Assembly (NCBI GenBank): GCA_017991315.1
Contig: JAGOQS010000003.1
Coordinates: 62,001 to 126,000 of the forward strand
Direction: 5' to 3'
Length of the DNA stretch: 64,000 nt
Origin: Ferrovibrio sp.
GTDB taxonomy: Bacteria; Pseudomonadota; Alphaproteobacteria; Ferrovibrionales; Ferrovibrionaceae
Numbering within the stretch: position 1 is the stretch's first letter; each line of letters starts with the position of its first letter. The position numbers and the translations under genes were made by a program. The notes below the pieces were generated by a model, which was given only the letters and a program-made list of their open reading frames with translations, ran no database searches and was not told the DNA's origin. Shown one piece after another: positions 15,039 to 23,383 of the stretch.

Positions 15039-16837
15039 AGTCTTTCAGTACCGTTAGTACCGCCGCCCTGCTGGTTTTCTGTTTGCAGGCGGGGGGGCCG
15101 GCCTGGGCGGCGCTCGGGGTGCAGGATGCCCCGGTCAGCCAGCCGCTGGAAAAGCCGACCGGCGTGCAGCCGGCGCGGCCCGAGTTGCAGCGCCGCGCCG
15201 AGGCCGGTGAGGCGGAAGCGCAGTATCAGTTGGGGCTGGATTACCAGTTCGGCCTCGGTGGCCCGGCGGATTGGCCGGCGGCGCGGGCCTGGTTTGGCCG
15301 AGCGGCGGCCCAGGGCCATGTGAAGGGCCTCGGCGCCCATGGCTATATGCTGCTTTCTGGCAGCGGCGGGCCACAGGATATTCCCGGTGCCGAGCAGGCG
15401 TTGCGCCGAGCGGGAGAGGCCGGCGAGGCGTCGGCCACTGCCAATCTCGCGGAATTGCTGCTGCTGCGCGGCGAGGCGGCGGAAGCGCGCCGGATGCTGG
15501 CGCAGGCGGTTGCCGGCGGTGCGCTGAATGCCCGCTACCGCCTTGGCCGGCTGGACATTGCTGAAGGCCGGGTACCTGAGGGCATGGCCCTGGTGGAACA
15601 GGCCGTGGAACGCGGCCACCCGGAAGCGACGCTGTATTTCTCTGCCATGCTGCTTTCTGGCGGCAATGGCCTGAAGGCCGATGCAGCGCGCGCCGCCGGG
15701 CTGCTGCGCCAGGCCGCCGAGGCCGGCTACGGACCGGCCACCAACGATCTCGCGCGGCTTTATGATCTCGGCATCGGCGTTGCCGCCGATCCGCGCCAGG
15801 CCGCGGATCTGTACCGCCGCGCGCTCAGCCAGGGCACGGCGATTGCCGGCTACAATCTCGGGCTGTTGCTCAACAGCCACCGCCTCGGGCCGCCCGATGC
15901 CGCGTCGGCGCGCTCGGCCTATCAACTGTCGGCGGAAGGCGGCTTCGTGCCCGGCATGGGCAAATTCGGCGAGATGCTGCTGCGCGGGCGCGGTGGGCCG
16001 GCGAATATGGTGGCCGGCATTTGGTGGCTGACGCAGGCTGCCGAGGGCGGCGATGCCGATGCCCAGAACCATCTGGCCCTGGCCTATTTCAACGGCGAGG
16101 GCATGACGCGCAACGAAGCCAGGGGCATGGACTGGTGGGAACGCGCGGTTGCCCAGCAGCATCCGGCGGCGACCAACAATTTCGCCATGTATCTGGCGCT
16201 CGGCCAGGGTCGGGCAGCCGATCCGGCGCGCGCCGTGACGGTGCTGCGCGGCGTGGCCGAGAAGGGGGTGCCGCGCGCCGCCTTCCGTCTTGGCCTGTGG
16301 CATGAGGCCGGTTTCGCCGGGCTGAAGCCAGATACCCGCGAGGCCCTGGTCTGGTTCAAGCGCGCCGCCGAGGCCGGTTCCAGCCGGGCGATGTTCAAAT
16401 ATGCCGCCTATGTCGAGGCCGGCGAGGGTGGCGCGACGCCCGATCCGGCGCTGGCGATCCGGCTCTACCGCCAGGCCGCCGAGGCCGGCAATGCCGAGGC
16501 GCTGTTCCTGCTGGCGCGCTATAGCTTCAACGGCGAAGGCGTACCGAAGGACCCGAAAATGGCCCTGGATTTCCTGCAGCGGGCGGCGCGGCGCGGCAAT
16601 GCCGAGGCGCTGTTCGTGCTTGGCGATTTCTACTACCGGGGCGAGGGCGTGGCCGCCGATCCGGTGCTGGCCTGGGCCCATTGGGCGGTGGCCGAACGGC
16701 TCGGCCTGGCCGATGCCGGGCCGAACCGCCGCATGCTGGAGCGCCAGATCGCGGCGCCGGAGGCCCAGGCACGGGCCCGGCAGCTCGCCCAGGCACTTCT
16801 GGCCGAGGCAGCGGCAGCCCAGGCTGACGAAGACTGA
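15035..16837 (+). CDS. secreted Sel1-like repeat protein
   Basis: 600 residues: a signal peptide (cleavage near AWAAL, about residue 26), then roughly fourteen ~36-residue Sel1-like repeats of the pattern A...G...A...LG..Y..G.GV..D...A..W...AA..G, spanning about 45–590. Sel1 repeats are alpha-solenoids used as protein-binding scaffolds, often in envelope signalling or exopolysaccharide systems. It is coupled to the 101-residue protein upstream. The partner is unknown. Confidence 0.8.
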   Translation: MKSFSTVSTAALLVFCLQAGGPAWAALGVQDAPVSQPLEKPTGVQPARPELQRRAEAGEAEAQYQLGLDYQFGLGGPADWPAARAWFGRAAAQGHVKGLGAHGYMLLSGSGGPQDIPGAEQALRRAGEAGEASATANLAELLLLRGEAAEARRMLAQAVAGGALNARYRLGRLDIAEGRVPEGMALVEQAVERGHPEATLYFSAMLLSGGNGLKADAARAAGLLRQAAEAGYGPATNDLARLYDLGIGVAADPRQAADLYRRALSQGTAIAGYNLGLLLNSHRLGPPDAASARSAYQLSAEGGFVPGMGKFGEMLLRGRGGPANMVAGIWWLTQAAEGGDADAQNHLALAYFNGEGMTRNEARGMDWWERAVAQQHPAATNNFAMYLALGQGRAADPARAVTVLRGVAEKGVPRAAFRLGLWHEAGFAGLKPDTREALVWFKRAAEAGSSRAMFKYAAYVEAGEGGATPDPALAIRLYRQAAEAGNAEALFLLARYSFNGEGVPKDPKMALDFLQRAARRGNAEALFVLGDFYYRGEGVAADPVLAWAHWAVAERLGLADAGPNRRMLERQIAAPEAQARARQLAQALLAEAAAAQADED

Positions 16838-16862
16838 TGCGATTCACCAGCAGGAGGCCCCC

Positions 16863-17549
16863 ATGCTCATGCTCCTCACCGCCGCCATCGCCTGGGTGGC
16901 TCTACACGTCATAGTAGCGGGTCCGCTGCGTGCCGGCCTGATCGCCGGCATCGGGGAGGCGCGCTACCGGGGCATCTTCTCCGGCCTCAGCGCGGTGTCG
17001 CTGGCCTTCCTGATCTGGGCCTTTGGCCAGGCGCCCTATGTGGAATTCTGGCCGCCGTCTCCCGCGCTTGCCGTGGTGCCGCTGCTGGTGATGCCGGTCG
17101 CCCTGCTGTTCCTGGTCGCCGCGCTGCGCCCGAGCAACCCGACGCTGGCCGGCCCGGACATGCTGCTGAAAGGCACGCTGCCGGTGCTGGGCTTCACCAA
17201 GGTGACACGCCATCCCATGCTCTGGGGCTTCAGCCTCTGGGCCGTCAGCCACATGGTGGCCAACGGCGATGCCGCGGCCTGGCTTTTCTTCGGCGCCTTC
17301 CTGGTCACGGCATTGAACGGCATGGTTTCCATCGACCGCAAGCGGGCAGCCAAATTCGGCAAGGATTGGCAGGTATTTATCGGAAAGACCTCGATCATTC
17401 CTTTTGCTGCGGTGCTGGAAGGAAGGCAAAGGTTTAAGTTCAATGATCTCGGCATGGTCAATATTGCTGTGACTGTAGTGCTTTATGCACTTATCCTGGC
17501 CTTTCATCACATCATGACGGGGATTCCGGCAATACCGTATTATAATTAG
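16863..17549 (+). CDS. NnrU-family membrane protein
   Basis: 228 residues with five or six membrane segments. The pattern (HPMLWGFSLWAVSHMVANGD, then FGKDWQVFIGKTSIIPFAAV) matches the NnrU family, first found beside nitric-oxide reductase genes and distantly related to isoprenylcysteine methyltransferases. A clear AGGAGG RBS precedes ATG 16863. No denitrification genes are in the window, so the role here is open. Confidence 0.8.
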   Translation: MLMLLTAAIAWVALHVIVAGPLRAGLIAGIGEARYRGIFSGLSAVSLAFLIWAFGQAPYVEFWPPSPALAVVPLLVMPVALLFLVAALRPSNPTLAGPDMLLKGTLPVLGFTKVTRHPMLWGFSLWAVSHMVANGDAAAWLFFGAFLVTALNGMVSIDRKRAAKFGKDWQVFIGKTSIIPFAAVLEGRQRFKFNDLGMVNIAVTVVLYALILAFHHIMTGIPAIPYYN

Positions 17550-17551
17550 AA

Positions 17552-17569
17552 ATAATAAATGTTTATTAT
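17552..17569. promoter_or_regulatory. AT-rich palindrome upstream of the MocR gene
   Basis: ATAATAAA-TG-TTTATTAT, a perfect 8-bp inverted repeat in a ~50-bp AT-rich island just after the NnrU stop and 30 bp before the MocR start. It could be an operator or promoter element for the regulator gene. Confidence 0.4.
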
Positions 17570-17599
17570 ATAAAATTGATCTTATGTAGAAGGTGAAGT

Positions 17600-19072
17600 A
17601 TGGCGCGGCGCGCGGCGGGGCATTTCATCGGCTGGTTCCGGCCCCAGCGGGGCGCCGGCACACCACCTTTGCAATTGCAATTATATGCTGCGATCCGTGC
17701 CGGAGTACTCGATGGCCGGCTCGGACCGGGCCAGCGGCTACCCTCCAGCCGGGCCCTGGCCGAGGAGCTGGGGCTTTCCCGCAATACCGTGCTGGGGGCC
17801 TATGACCGCCTGGTGGCGGAAGGCTACCTGGCGGTGCGGCCGGCCTCCGGGGTCTATGTCGCCGACGACGTTCCGGCCGATCTCGGCCAGGCCGCCCGGG
17901 CGGTATCCGGCCCGGCGGGTTTCTCGGATCGCGGTCACCGCCTGATCGCTGCCGCCCCTGAGCGCGGTAGCCCGGCCACGGCGCGGCCTTTCGCCGTCGG
18001 GCTGCCGGCGCTGGCCGATTTCCCGCTGGAGACCTGGCGCCGGCTTACCAATCGCCGGTTGCGGCGGCCGGAGACCGGGCTGATGGCCGGCGGCGACCCT
18101 CAGGGACTGCCGAGCCTGCGCCAGGCCCTGGCCGGCTATCTGACTGAGGCGCGCGGCCTGACCTGCACGGCGGACCAGCTTCTGGTGGTCTCCGGCGCGC
18201 AGCAGGCGCTCGACCTGGTCGGCAGGGTGTTGCTCGATCCCGGCGACCTGGCGGTGGTGGAAGACCCCGGCTATGCCGGTGCCCGCGAGGCCCTGGCCGC
18301 CGTTGGCGCCCGGCTCGAACCCATTCCGGTGGATGCTCAAGGGTTGGACCCGGAGCAGGTGGCGGGGCTGAAGGCGGCGCCGAAGCTGATCGCCGTGACG
18401 CCCTCGCACCAGTTCCCTCTGGGCGGCACCATGCCGCTGGCCCGCCGCCTGGGGTTGCTGGCGGTGGCGCGCGAGCGCGGCAGCATGATCGCGGAAGACG
18501 ATTACGACTGCGAATACCGCTATGGCGGCCCGCCGCTGCCGGCTTTGCAGGGCCTGGACGACACCGCCGGCCCCGATGGCGGCCGGGTGATCTATGTCGG
18601 CACCTTCTCCAAGGTGCTGTTTCCCGGCCTGCGCATCGGCTACCTGGTGCTGCCGCCGCGCCTGGTGGCCGGCTTCGTGCGCGCCAAGACCACCGCCGAC
18701 GGCCATGGCGCCTTGCTGCCCCAAGCGGTGCTGGCGGATTTCATCGCCGAGGGCCACTTGGCCCAGCATGTGCGGCGCATGCGCAAGCTCTACCGCGAAC
18801 GCCAGCAGGCCCTGCTCGGCGCCCTGCAGCGCCATTGCCCCGGCCTGCGCGTCGGCCCGGCCGAGGCCGGGCTGCATCTGGTGGCGGAATTCACCGACCA
18901 GCGCGACGACAAGGCCATCGCCCTGGCCGCCGCCGCCCAGGGGCTGACGGTGGCGCCGCTGTCGCGCTACGCCATCCGCCGGCAGTTAAGCGGATTGCTG
19001 CTCGGCTATGCGGCTTTCCCGCCGGCCGAACTGGAGCGCGCGGCTCAAGTGCTGGGCAGATTGCTCAGATAA
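17600..19072 (+). CDS. MocR-family regulator (GntR winged helix + aminotransferase-like domain)
   Basis: 490 residues. The N-terminal GntR winged helix (about 25–90, RLPSSRALAEELGLSRNTVLGAYDRL) is followed by a fold-type I aminotransferase domain with its PLP lysine K338 in GTFSKVLFPGLRIGYL and an AEDDYDCEYRYGG segment. These proteins bind PLP and use direct repeats in DNA as operators; PdxR members control vitamin B6 genes. The 3' end overlaps the convergent PNPOx-like gene by 28 bp, a plausible target because PNPOx-fold proteins often act on or bind B6 or flavin cofactors. Confidence 0.87.
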   Translation: MARRAAGHFIGWFRPQRGAGTPPLQLQLYAAIRAGVLDGRLGPGQRLPSSRALAEELGLSRNTVLGAYDRLVAEGYLAVRPASGVYVADDVPADLGQAARAVSGPAGFSDRGHRLIAAAPERGSPATARPFAVGLPALADFPLETWRRLTNRRLRRPETGLMAGGDPQGLPSLRQALAGYLTEARGLTCTADQLLVVSGAQQALDLVGRVLLDPGDLAVVEDPGYAGAREALAAVGARLEPIPVDAQGLDPEQVAGLKAAPKLIAVTPSHQFPLGGTMPLARRLGLLAVARERGSMIAEDDYDCEYRYGGPPLPALQGLDDTAGPDGGRVIYVGTFSKVLFPGLRIGYLVLPPRLVAGFVRAKTTADGHGALLPQAVLADFIAEGHLAQHVRRMRKLYRERQQALLGALQRHCPGLRVGPAEAGLHLVAEFTDQRDDKAIALAAAAQGLTVAPLSRYAIRRQLSGLLLGYAAFPPAELERAAQVLGRLLR

Positions 19073-19731
19073 CCCGGCAGCGGCGTACCGGGCGCAAGCA
19101 GCGGGTCTGGCACCGGCGCCTGGAAGCCGGTGGCGAAGGGCACCAGGCCGGCCCAGCAGGGGATGCCCATATCCGGCTCGTCATCCTTTGGCGGGCCGAC
19201 GCGCATCTTGGCCGAGGCTTCGTCGAGCGGCATGGACAGCACCATGGTGGCCTTCATCTCCTGGGCATCGGGGCCGCGGATCTCGGACCAACGGCCCTTG
19301 GCGATGCGTTCGACGAAATACTCCAGGGCTTTGAGCTTTGCGGCTTCGCCGTCGACACGCGTGAAGCGGCCCAAGGCCACCACCGAGCGGTAGTTCATGG
19401 AATGGTGGAAGGAGGAGCGCGCCAGCACCAGGGCGTCCAGCAGCGTGACGGTGACGCAGGCCGGAATGCCTTCCGCCAGCATCATCGTCATGCGGCTCTT
19501 GCTGGAACCATGGATGTAGAGATGGTCGCCCTCGCGCCAGTAGGCGGTGGGAATCACCATCGGCTGGCCGTCCTGCACGAAGCCGATATGGCAGACATAG
19601 CCGGCATCCAGGATGGCATGCACGTTCTCGGCGTCGTAGCGGCCGCGCTCATGCAGGCGGCGCACCCGCACGCGGTCGGAGGCGGGCTTGGCGCCATTGT
19701 CAGGCGGTGTCTGGGGAGGCAGGGCGTTCAT
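19045..19731 (-). CDS. pyridoxamine 5'-phosphate oxidase-like flavin-binding protein
   Basis: 228 residues with a split-barrel flavin-binding fold: HAILDAGYVCHIGFVQDGQPMVIPT, then YIHGSSKSRMTMML and FHHSMNYRSVVALGRFTRVD. It resembles the PF12900-type PNPOx-like proteins commonly encoded next to MocR/GntR regulators. It is probably an FMN- or F420-binding reductase or oxidase; true PNPOx activity is unproven. It converges on and overlaps the MocR gene by 28 bp. Its upstream region contains several TCTGGT/ACCAGA half-sites. Confidence 0.78.
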   Translation of the reverse strand: MNALPPQTPPDNGAKPASDRVRVRRLHERGRYDAENVHAILDAGYVCHIGFVQDGQPMVIPTAYWREGDHLYIHGSSKSRMTMMLAEGIPACVTVTLLDALVLARSSFHHSMNYRSVVALGRFTRVDGEAAKLKALEYFVERIAKGRWSEIRGPDAQEMKATMVLSMPLDEASAKMRVGPPKDDEPDMGIPCWAGLVPFATGFQAPVPDPLLAPGTPLPGYLSNLPST

Positions 19732-19753
19732 GGCATACTCCGGGGCAGAATTT

Positions 19754-19824
19754 TCTGGTCCCCTGGTTAGGCTGATTCAGGCACCAGATAAAGAACCGGA
19801 ATCTGTATAAATGATGATACCAGA
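19754..19824 (-). promoter_or_regulatory. cluster of TCTGGT half-sites upstream of the PNPOx-like gene
   Basis: TCTGGT at 19754–19759 and CTGGT at 19763–19767 on the plus strand, and ACCAGA at 19783–19788 and 19819–19824. Read toward the PNPOx-like gene there are two direct copies of TCTGGT, then two inverted ones. MocR proteins usually bind direct repeats, so these are candidate MocR sites. The divergent LysE gene shares the region. Confidence 0.4.
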
Positions 19825-19917
19825 AAGGCGGCACGGGTTGGCCCGGATGGCTGCCCCGTGCTACCCCTGATTTGGATTTACCCGCTACTTTGGCCCTGGC
19901 TGCAACGGAGACTCGCT

Positions 19918-20568
19918 TTGCTGGAAAACCTGCTGATGCTCGGCAAGGGCGGGTTGGCGGGATTCGTCATCGCCGCGCCGGTGGGGCCGGTGGGCGTGCT
20001 CTGCGTGCAGCGGACCCTGGCGCTGGGCGCCGGCAGCGGCCTGGTGGCCGGCCTGGGTGCTGCCTGCGCCGATGCGCTCTATGGCTGCATCGCCGCCTTC
20101 GGCCTCAGCCTGATCGCCGAGTGGCTGCAAAGCCATGAAATACTGTTCCGCCTGATCGGCGGCGCCTTCCTGCTGTTCATGGGGGCGAAGATGCTGCGGG
20201 CTCGCCACGATCCGGCGGCACCGCTGCCCAGCGTGCCGCGCGACGATCTGGTGCATGGCCTGCTCTCTACCTTCCTGCTCACCGCCACCAACCCGATCAC
20301 CATTGTCGCGTTCCTCGGCATCTTCGCGTTCCTTGGCATCGGTGCCGTGGGCGTAGATCAGGCACAGGCCGGCTGGCTGGTGCTGGGTGTGTTTATCGGT
20401 TCCTCGGTATGGTGGCTGTCGCTCGCCGCGCTGGCCGGGCGGTTCCGCCGCCAGCTTGCCGAGGGTGGGCTTGCCACCGTGAACCGCCTCTCCGGGTTGC
20501 TGTTGCTTGGCTTTGCGCTGTATGGCTTGGGGAGCGTTCTGTGGATGTGGAGTCAGGGAATCCGATGA
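19918..20568 (+). CDS. LysE-family amino-acid exporter
   Basis: About 216 residues with six hydrophobic segments and the LysE/RhtB N-terminal pattern (GLAGFVIAAPVGPVGVLCVQRTLALG). Family members export amino acids by proton antiport at the inner membrane. A TTG start at 19918 is chosen because CGGAG lies 7 nt upstream; ATG 19936 and GTG 19858 are alternatives. It overlaps the AstE-like gene by ATGA, suggesting they are used together. The substrate is unknown. Confidence 0.75.
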   Translation: MLENLLMLGKGGLAGFVIAAPVGPVGVLCVQRTLALGAGSGLVAGLGAACADALYGCIAAFGLSLIAEWLQSHEILFRLIGGAFLLFMGAKMLRARHDPAAPLPSVPRDDLVHGLLSTFLLTATNPITIVAFLGIFAFLGIGAVGVDQAQAGWLVLGVFIGSSVWWLSLAALAGRFRRQLAEGGLATVNRLSGLLLLGFALYGLGSVLWMWSQGIR

Positions 20569-21521
20569 CCAGTCAGCATGACGGCCTGCCGCCGATCGAG
20601 ATCACGCCGAAGGACCTGTCCGCCTACCGTAAGGGCAATCGTGGCGTCGATTACGTGCATACCTTCGACTCTGGCCGTCCCGGGCCTCACGTGATCGTGA
20701 ACGCGCTGACCCATGGCAACGAATTCTGCGGCATGGTGGCGGTGACGCATCTGCTGGAGCAGAACATCCGCCCGCGCCGGGGCAAGCTGACGCTGTCATT
20801 CTCCAACATGGAGGCCTATGGCCGCTTCGATCCGGCCAAGCCGTTTGAATCGCGCTTCGTCGACCGCGATTTCAACCGCATCTGGGACAGCGCGCTGCTG
20901 GACAGCGCGGAGGACAATACCGAACTGCGCCGCGCCCGCGAGCTGCGCCCGATTTTCGCCGAGGGCGATGCACTGCTGGATATCCATTCCACATCCTATG
21001 CCGTGCCGCCGATGCTGATCCACGAACCGCAGCCGAAGTATGCGGCAATCTCCAAGCATCTGCACTCGCCGCTGCATCATGTGCTGCTGCCGGGTGTGAT
21101 GCATCCCGGCCGACCGTTGATCCAGTATGGCGATTACGGCGCGGCCGAGAAGCCGCCGCTGGGCCTGGTGGTGGAATGCGGCCAGCATTTCGCTGCCGCC
21201 TCGGGCCAGCTTGCCATCGACATCACCATCCGCTTCCTCGACTTCTTCGGCATGGTGACGCCGGAACTCGCCGTCCGCCATCCGGCGGAAATCGGCAATC
21301 CGCGGCGCTACGAGGTAACCCGGGTGCTGGTGGCGCAGACGGCGGAATTCCGCTTCGTGAAGCCCTGGGTCGGCTTCGAGGAGCTGGAGGAGGGCGAGCT
21401 GATCGCCATGGATGGCGATACCGAGGTGCGGGCGCCATTTCCCCGCTGCACGGTGATCATGCCGACACGGCGCATCCAGCAGGGGCGCGACGTCGTGTCG
21501 CTGGCCCGGCCTTTGCCATAA
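20565..21521 (+). CDS. succinylglutamate desuccinylase/aspartoacylase-family deacylase
   Basis: 318-residue zinc-dependent M14-like enzyme. Zinc ligands H50 and E53 are in ALTHGNEFCG and H141 is in LLDIHSTS. The substrate region GLVVECGQH and a C-terminal beta domain follow. The family removes acyl groups from N-acyl amino acids. It is coupled to the LysE exporter (4-nt overlap) and sits 185 bp before a peptide importer, so hydrolysis of an acylated amino acid or peptide product is a reasonable inference. Confidence 0.78.
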   Translation: MTSQHDGLPPIEITPKDLSAYRKGNRGVDYVHTFDSGRPGPHVIVNALTHGNEFCGMVAVTHLLEQNIRPRRGKLTLSFSNMEAYGRFDPAKPFESRFVDRDFNRIWDSALLDSAEDNTELRRARELRPIFAEGDALLDIHSTSYAVPPMLIHEPQPKYAAISKHLHSPLHHVLLPGVMHPGRPLIQYGDYGAAEKPPLGLVVECGQHFAAASGQLAIDITIRFLDFFGMVTPELAVRHPAEIGNPRRYEVTRVLVAQTAEFRFVKPWVGFEELEEGELIAMDGDTEVRAPFPRCTVIMPTRRIQQGRDVVSLARPLP

Positions 21522-21639
21522 CTTTCCGATAATTTTCGCCTATAGACGGCTTGATCGGCTTAACATTATGATCCGAGGAATGTCCGCTGGAGACCGGTAA
21601 TCAGGGCCGGCATGGCGGGACATCGGATAACGGCTCGCG

Positions 21640-21667
21640 GGGGTGAGCCACCACACTTGCTCACCCC
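21640..21667 (+). other. stem-loop in the leader of the peptide-binding protein gene
   Basis: GGGGTGAGC (21640–21648) pairs with GCTCACCCC (21659–21667) across a 10-nt loop. No T-run follows, so it is more likely a leader structure or operator than a terminator. It ends 40 bp before the start codon. Confidence 0.4.
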
Positions 21668-21706
21668 TGGCGATTCGTGGCGCAACGTGAAAAGGACAAG
21701 GGGACA

Positions 21707-23326
21707 ATGAAGCCAGGCGCATTCTTCAAAGGAACGCTGATGGCCGCCGTCGCGGCGCTGTCGCTGCTCGCAGCAGACATGGCCACGGCGAAGACCTTCA
21801 AATGGGCGAATGACGGCGACGTCAGCTCGATGGATCCGTATGCCCGCAACGAGACCTTCCTGTTGAGCTTCAATCTCAACATGTATGAAGGCCTGCAGCG
21901 GCGTGACAAGAACCTGAAGCTGGAGCCGGCGCTCGCCACCAAGACCGAGATGGTCAACCCGACCCTGTGGCGCTACACCCTGCGCGAGGGCGTCAAGTTC
22001 CAGGGCGGCGAGAGCTTCACCGCCGATGACGTGGTGTTCTCCTATGGCCGCGCCGCTGGCCGCGGCTCGAACGTCACCGGCAACTTCGTGTCGGTGAAGG
22101 AAGTCCGCAAGGTCAGCGATTTCGTGGTCGAGATCGAGACCAAGTATCCGGACCCGCTGCTGGCCGACAAGCTCTCCCAGATCGGCATCATGTCGAAGGC
22201 GTGGGCCGAGAAGAACAACGCCCAGTTCACCGCGGACATGACGAAGAACGAAGAGAACTTCGCCACCCGCAACGCCAACGGCACCGGTCCCTTCATGCTG
22301 AAGATCCGCGAGCCGGACGTGCGCACCGTGCTGGTGCCGAATCCGACTTGGTGGGACAAGCCCGAGCATAACCTCACCGAGGTGGTGTTCCAGCGCGTCG
22401 CCAATGACGCCACCCGCGTCGCCGCCCTGCTGTCGGGTGAGATCGACATGATCTACACCGTGCCGCCGCAGGATACCGACCGCATCGGCAAGACCGCCGG
22501 CCGCCGCGTCCTCGAGGGCCCGGAAACCCGCGTGGTGTTCTTCGGCTTCAACCAGCAGCTCGACGAGCTGCCGGATTCCAACGTCAAGGGCAAGAACCCG
22601 TTCAAGGACAAGAAGGTCCGCGAAGCGTTCTACCGCGCCATCGACGTGGAAGCCATCAAGCGCACCGTGATGCGCGGCCAGTCGAAGCCGACGGCGCTGA
22701 TGATCGGCACCGGCCTGAACGGCTACGATGCCTCGCTTGACGTGCGTCCGAAGTTCGATCCGGAAGCGTCCAAGAAGCTACTTGCCGAAGCCGGCTACCC
22801 GCAGGGCTTCGAGGTCGGTCTCGACTGCCCGAACGACCGCTACGTCAAGGACGAAGCGATCTGCCAGGCTGCCGTGGCGATGCTGGCCCGCGTTGGCGTC
22901 AAGGTGAACCTGAACGCGCAGACGCGCTCGAAGTACTTCGCCAAGATCCTGCGCACCTCGTCGGACATGGAGAAGTCGCCGAATACCAGCTTCTACATGC
23001 TGGGCTGGTCGCCGGGCGCCACCTATGACGTGCACAACGTCTTCGAGGCCCTGATCCAGACCCCGAACCAGAAGACCGGCAAGGGCCTGTTCAACGCCGG
23101 TGGCTATTCCAACAAGAAGGTCGATGACCTCGCCGATGCCATGGAGCGCGAAAGCGACAAGGCGAAGCGCGATGCCATGATCAAGGAGGCCACCAAGCTG
23201 TATCTCGAGGACTTCGCTTACATCCCGCTGCATCAGCAGGTGGTGGTATGGGCGGCCAAGGACAGCGTGGACCTGGTGCAGCTCTCGGATAATTACTTCC
23301 CGCTGCGCTTCGTCAAGGTCAAGTAA
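21707..23326 (+). CDS. peptide ABC transporter substrate-binding protein (system 1)
   Basis: 539-residue SBP_bac_5 family lipoprotein-like periplasmic protein (DppA/OppA type). A signal peptide ends near ATAKT. Family markers include LREGVKFQGGESFTADDVVFSYGRA, NANGTGPFMLK and VREAFYRAIDVEAIKR. AAGGGG precedes ATG 21707. First gene of a complete importer (SBP–B–C–D–F). About half identical in appearance to the paralogue at 50740. Ligand is probably a peptide or peptide-like compound. Confidence 0.9.
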   Translation: MKPGAFFKGTLMAAVAALSLLAADMATAKTFKWANDGDVSSMDPYARNETFLLSFNLNMYEGLQRRDKNLKLEPALATKTEMVNPTLWRYTLREGVKFQGGESFTADDVVFSYGRAAGRGSNVTGNFVSVKEVRKVSDFVVEIETKYPDPLLADKLSQIGIMSKAWAEKNNAQFTADMTKNEENFATRNANGTGPFMLKIREPDVRTVLVPNPTWWDKPEHNLTEVVFQRVANDATRVAALLSGEIDMIYTVPPQDTDRIGKTAGRRVLEGPETRVVFFGFNQQLDELPDSNVKGKNPFKDKKVREAFYRAIDVEAIKRTVMRGQSKPTALMIGTGLNGYDASLDVRPKFDPEASKKLLAEAGYPQGFEVGLDCPNDRYVKDEAICQAAVAMLARVGVKVNLNAQTRSKYFAKILRTSSDMEKSPNTSFYMLGWSPGATYDVHNVFEALIQTPNQKTGKGLFNAGGYSNKKVDDLADAMERESDKAKRDAMIKEATKLYLEDFAYIPLHQQVVVWAAKDSVDLVQLSDNYFPLRFVKVK

Positions 23327-23337
23327 GTACCCAAGGA

Positions 23338-23363
23338 GGCGGCCCGGGTCGAACCGGGCCGCC
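23338..23363 (+). other. strong stem-loop between binding protein and permease genes
   Basis: GGCGGCCCGG pairs perfectly with CCGGGCCGCC across a 6-nt loop, starting 11 bp after the stop. No T-run follows. It is typical of mRNA-stabilising or partially terminating hairpins that keep binding-protein levels above permease levels. Confidence 0.65.
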
Positions 23364-23383
23364 ATCCGCTTCAAGCAGCCCCA

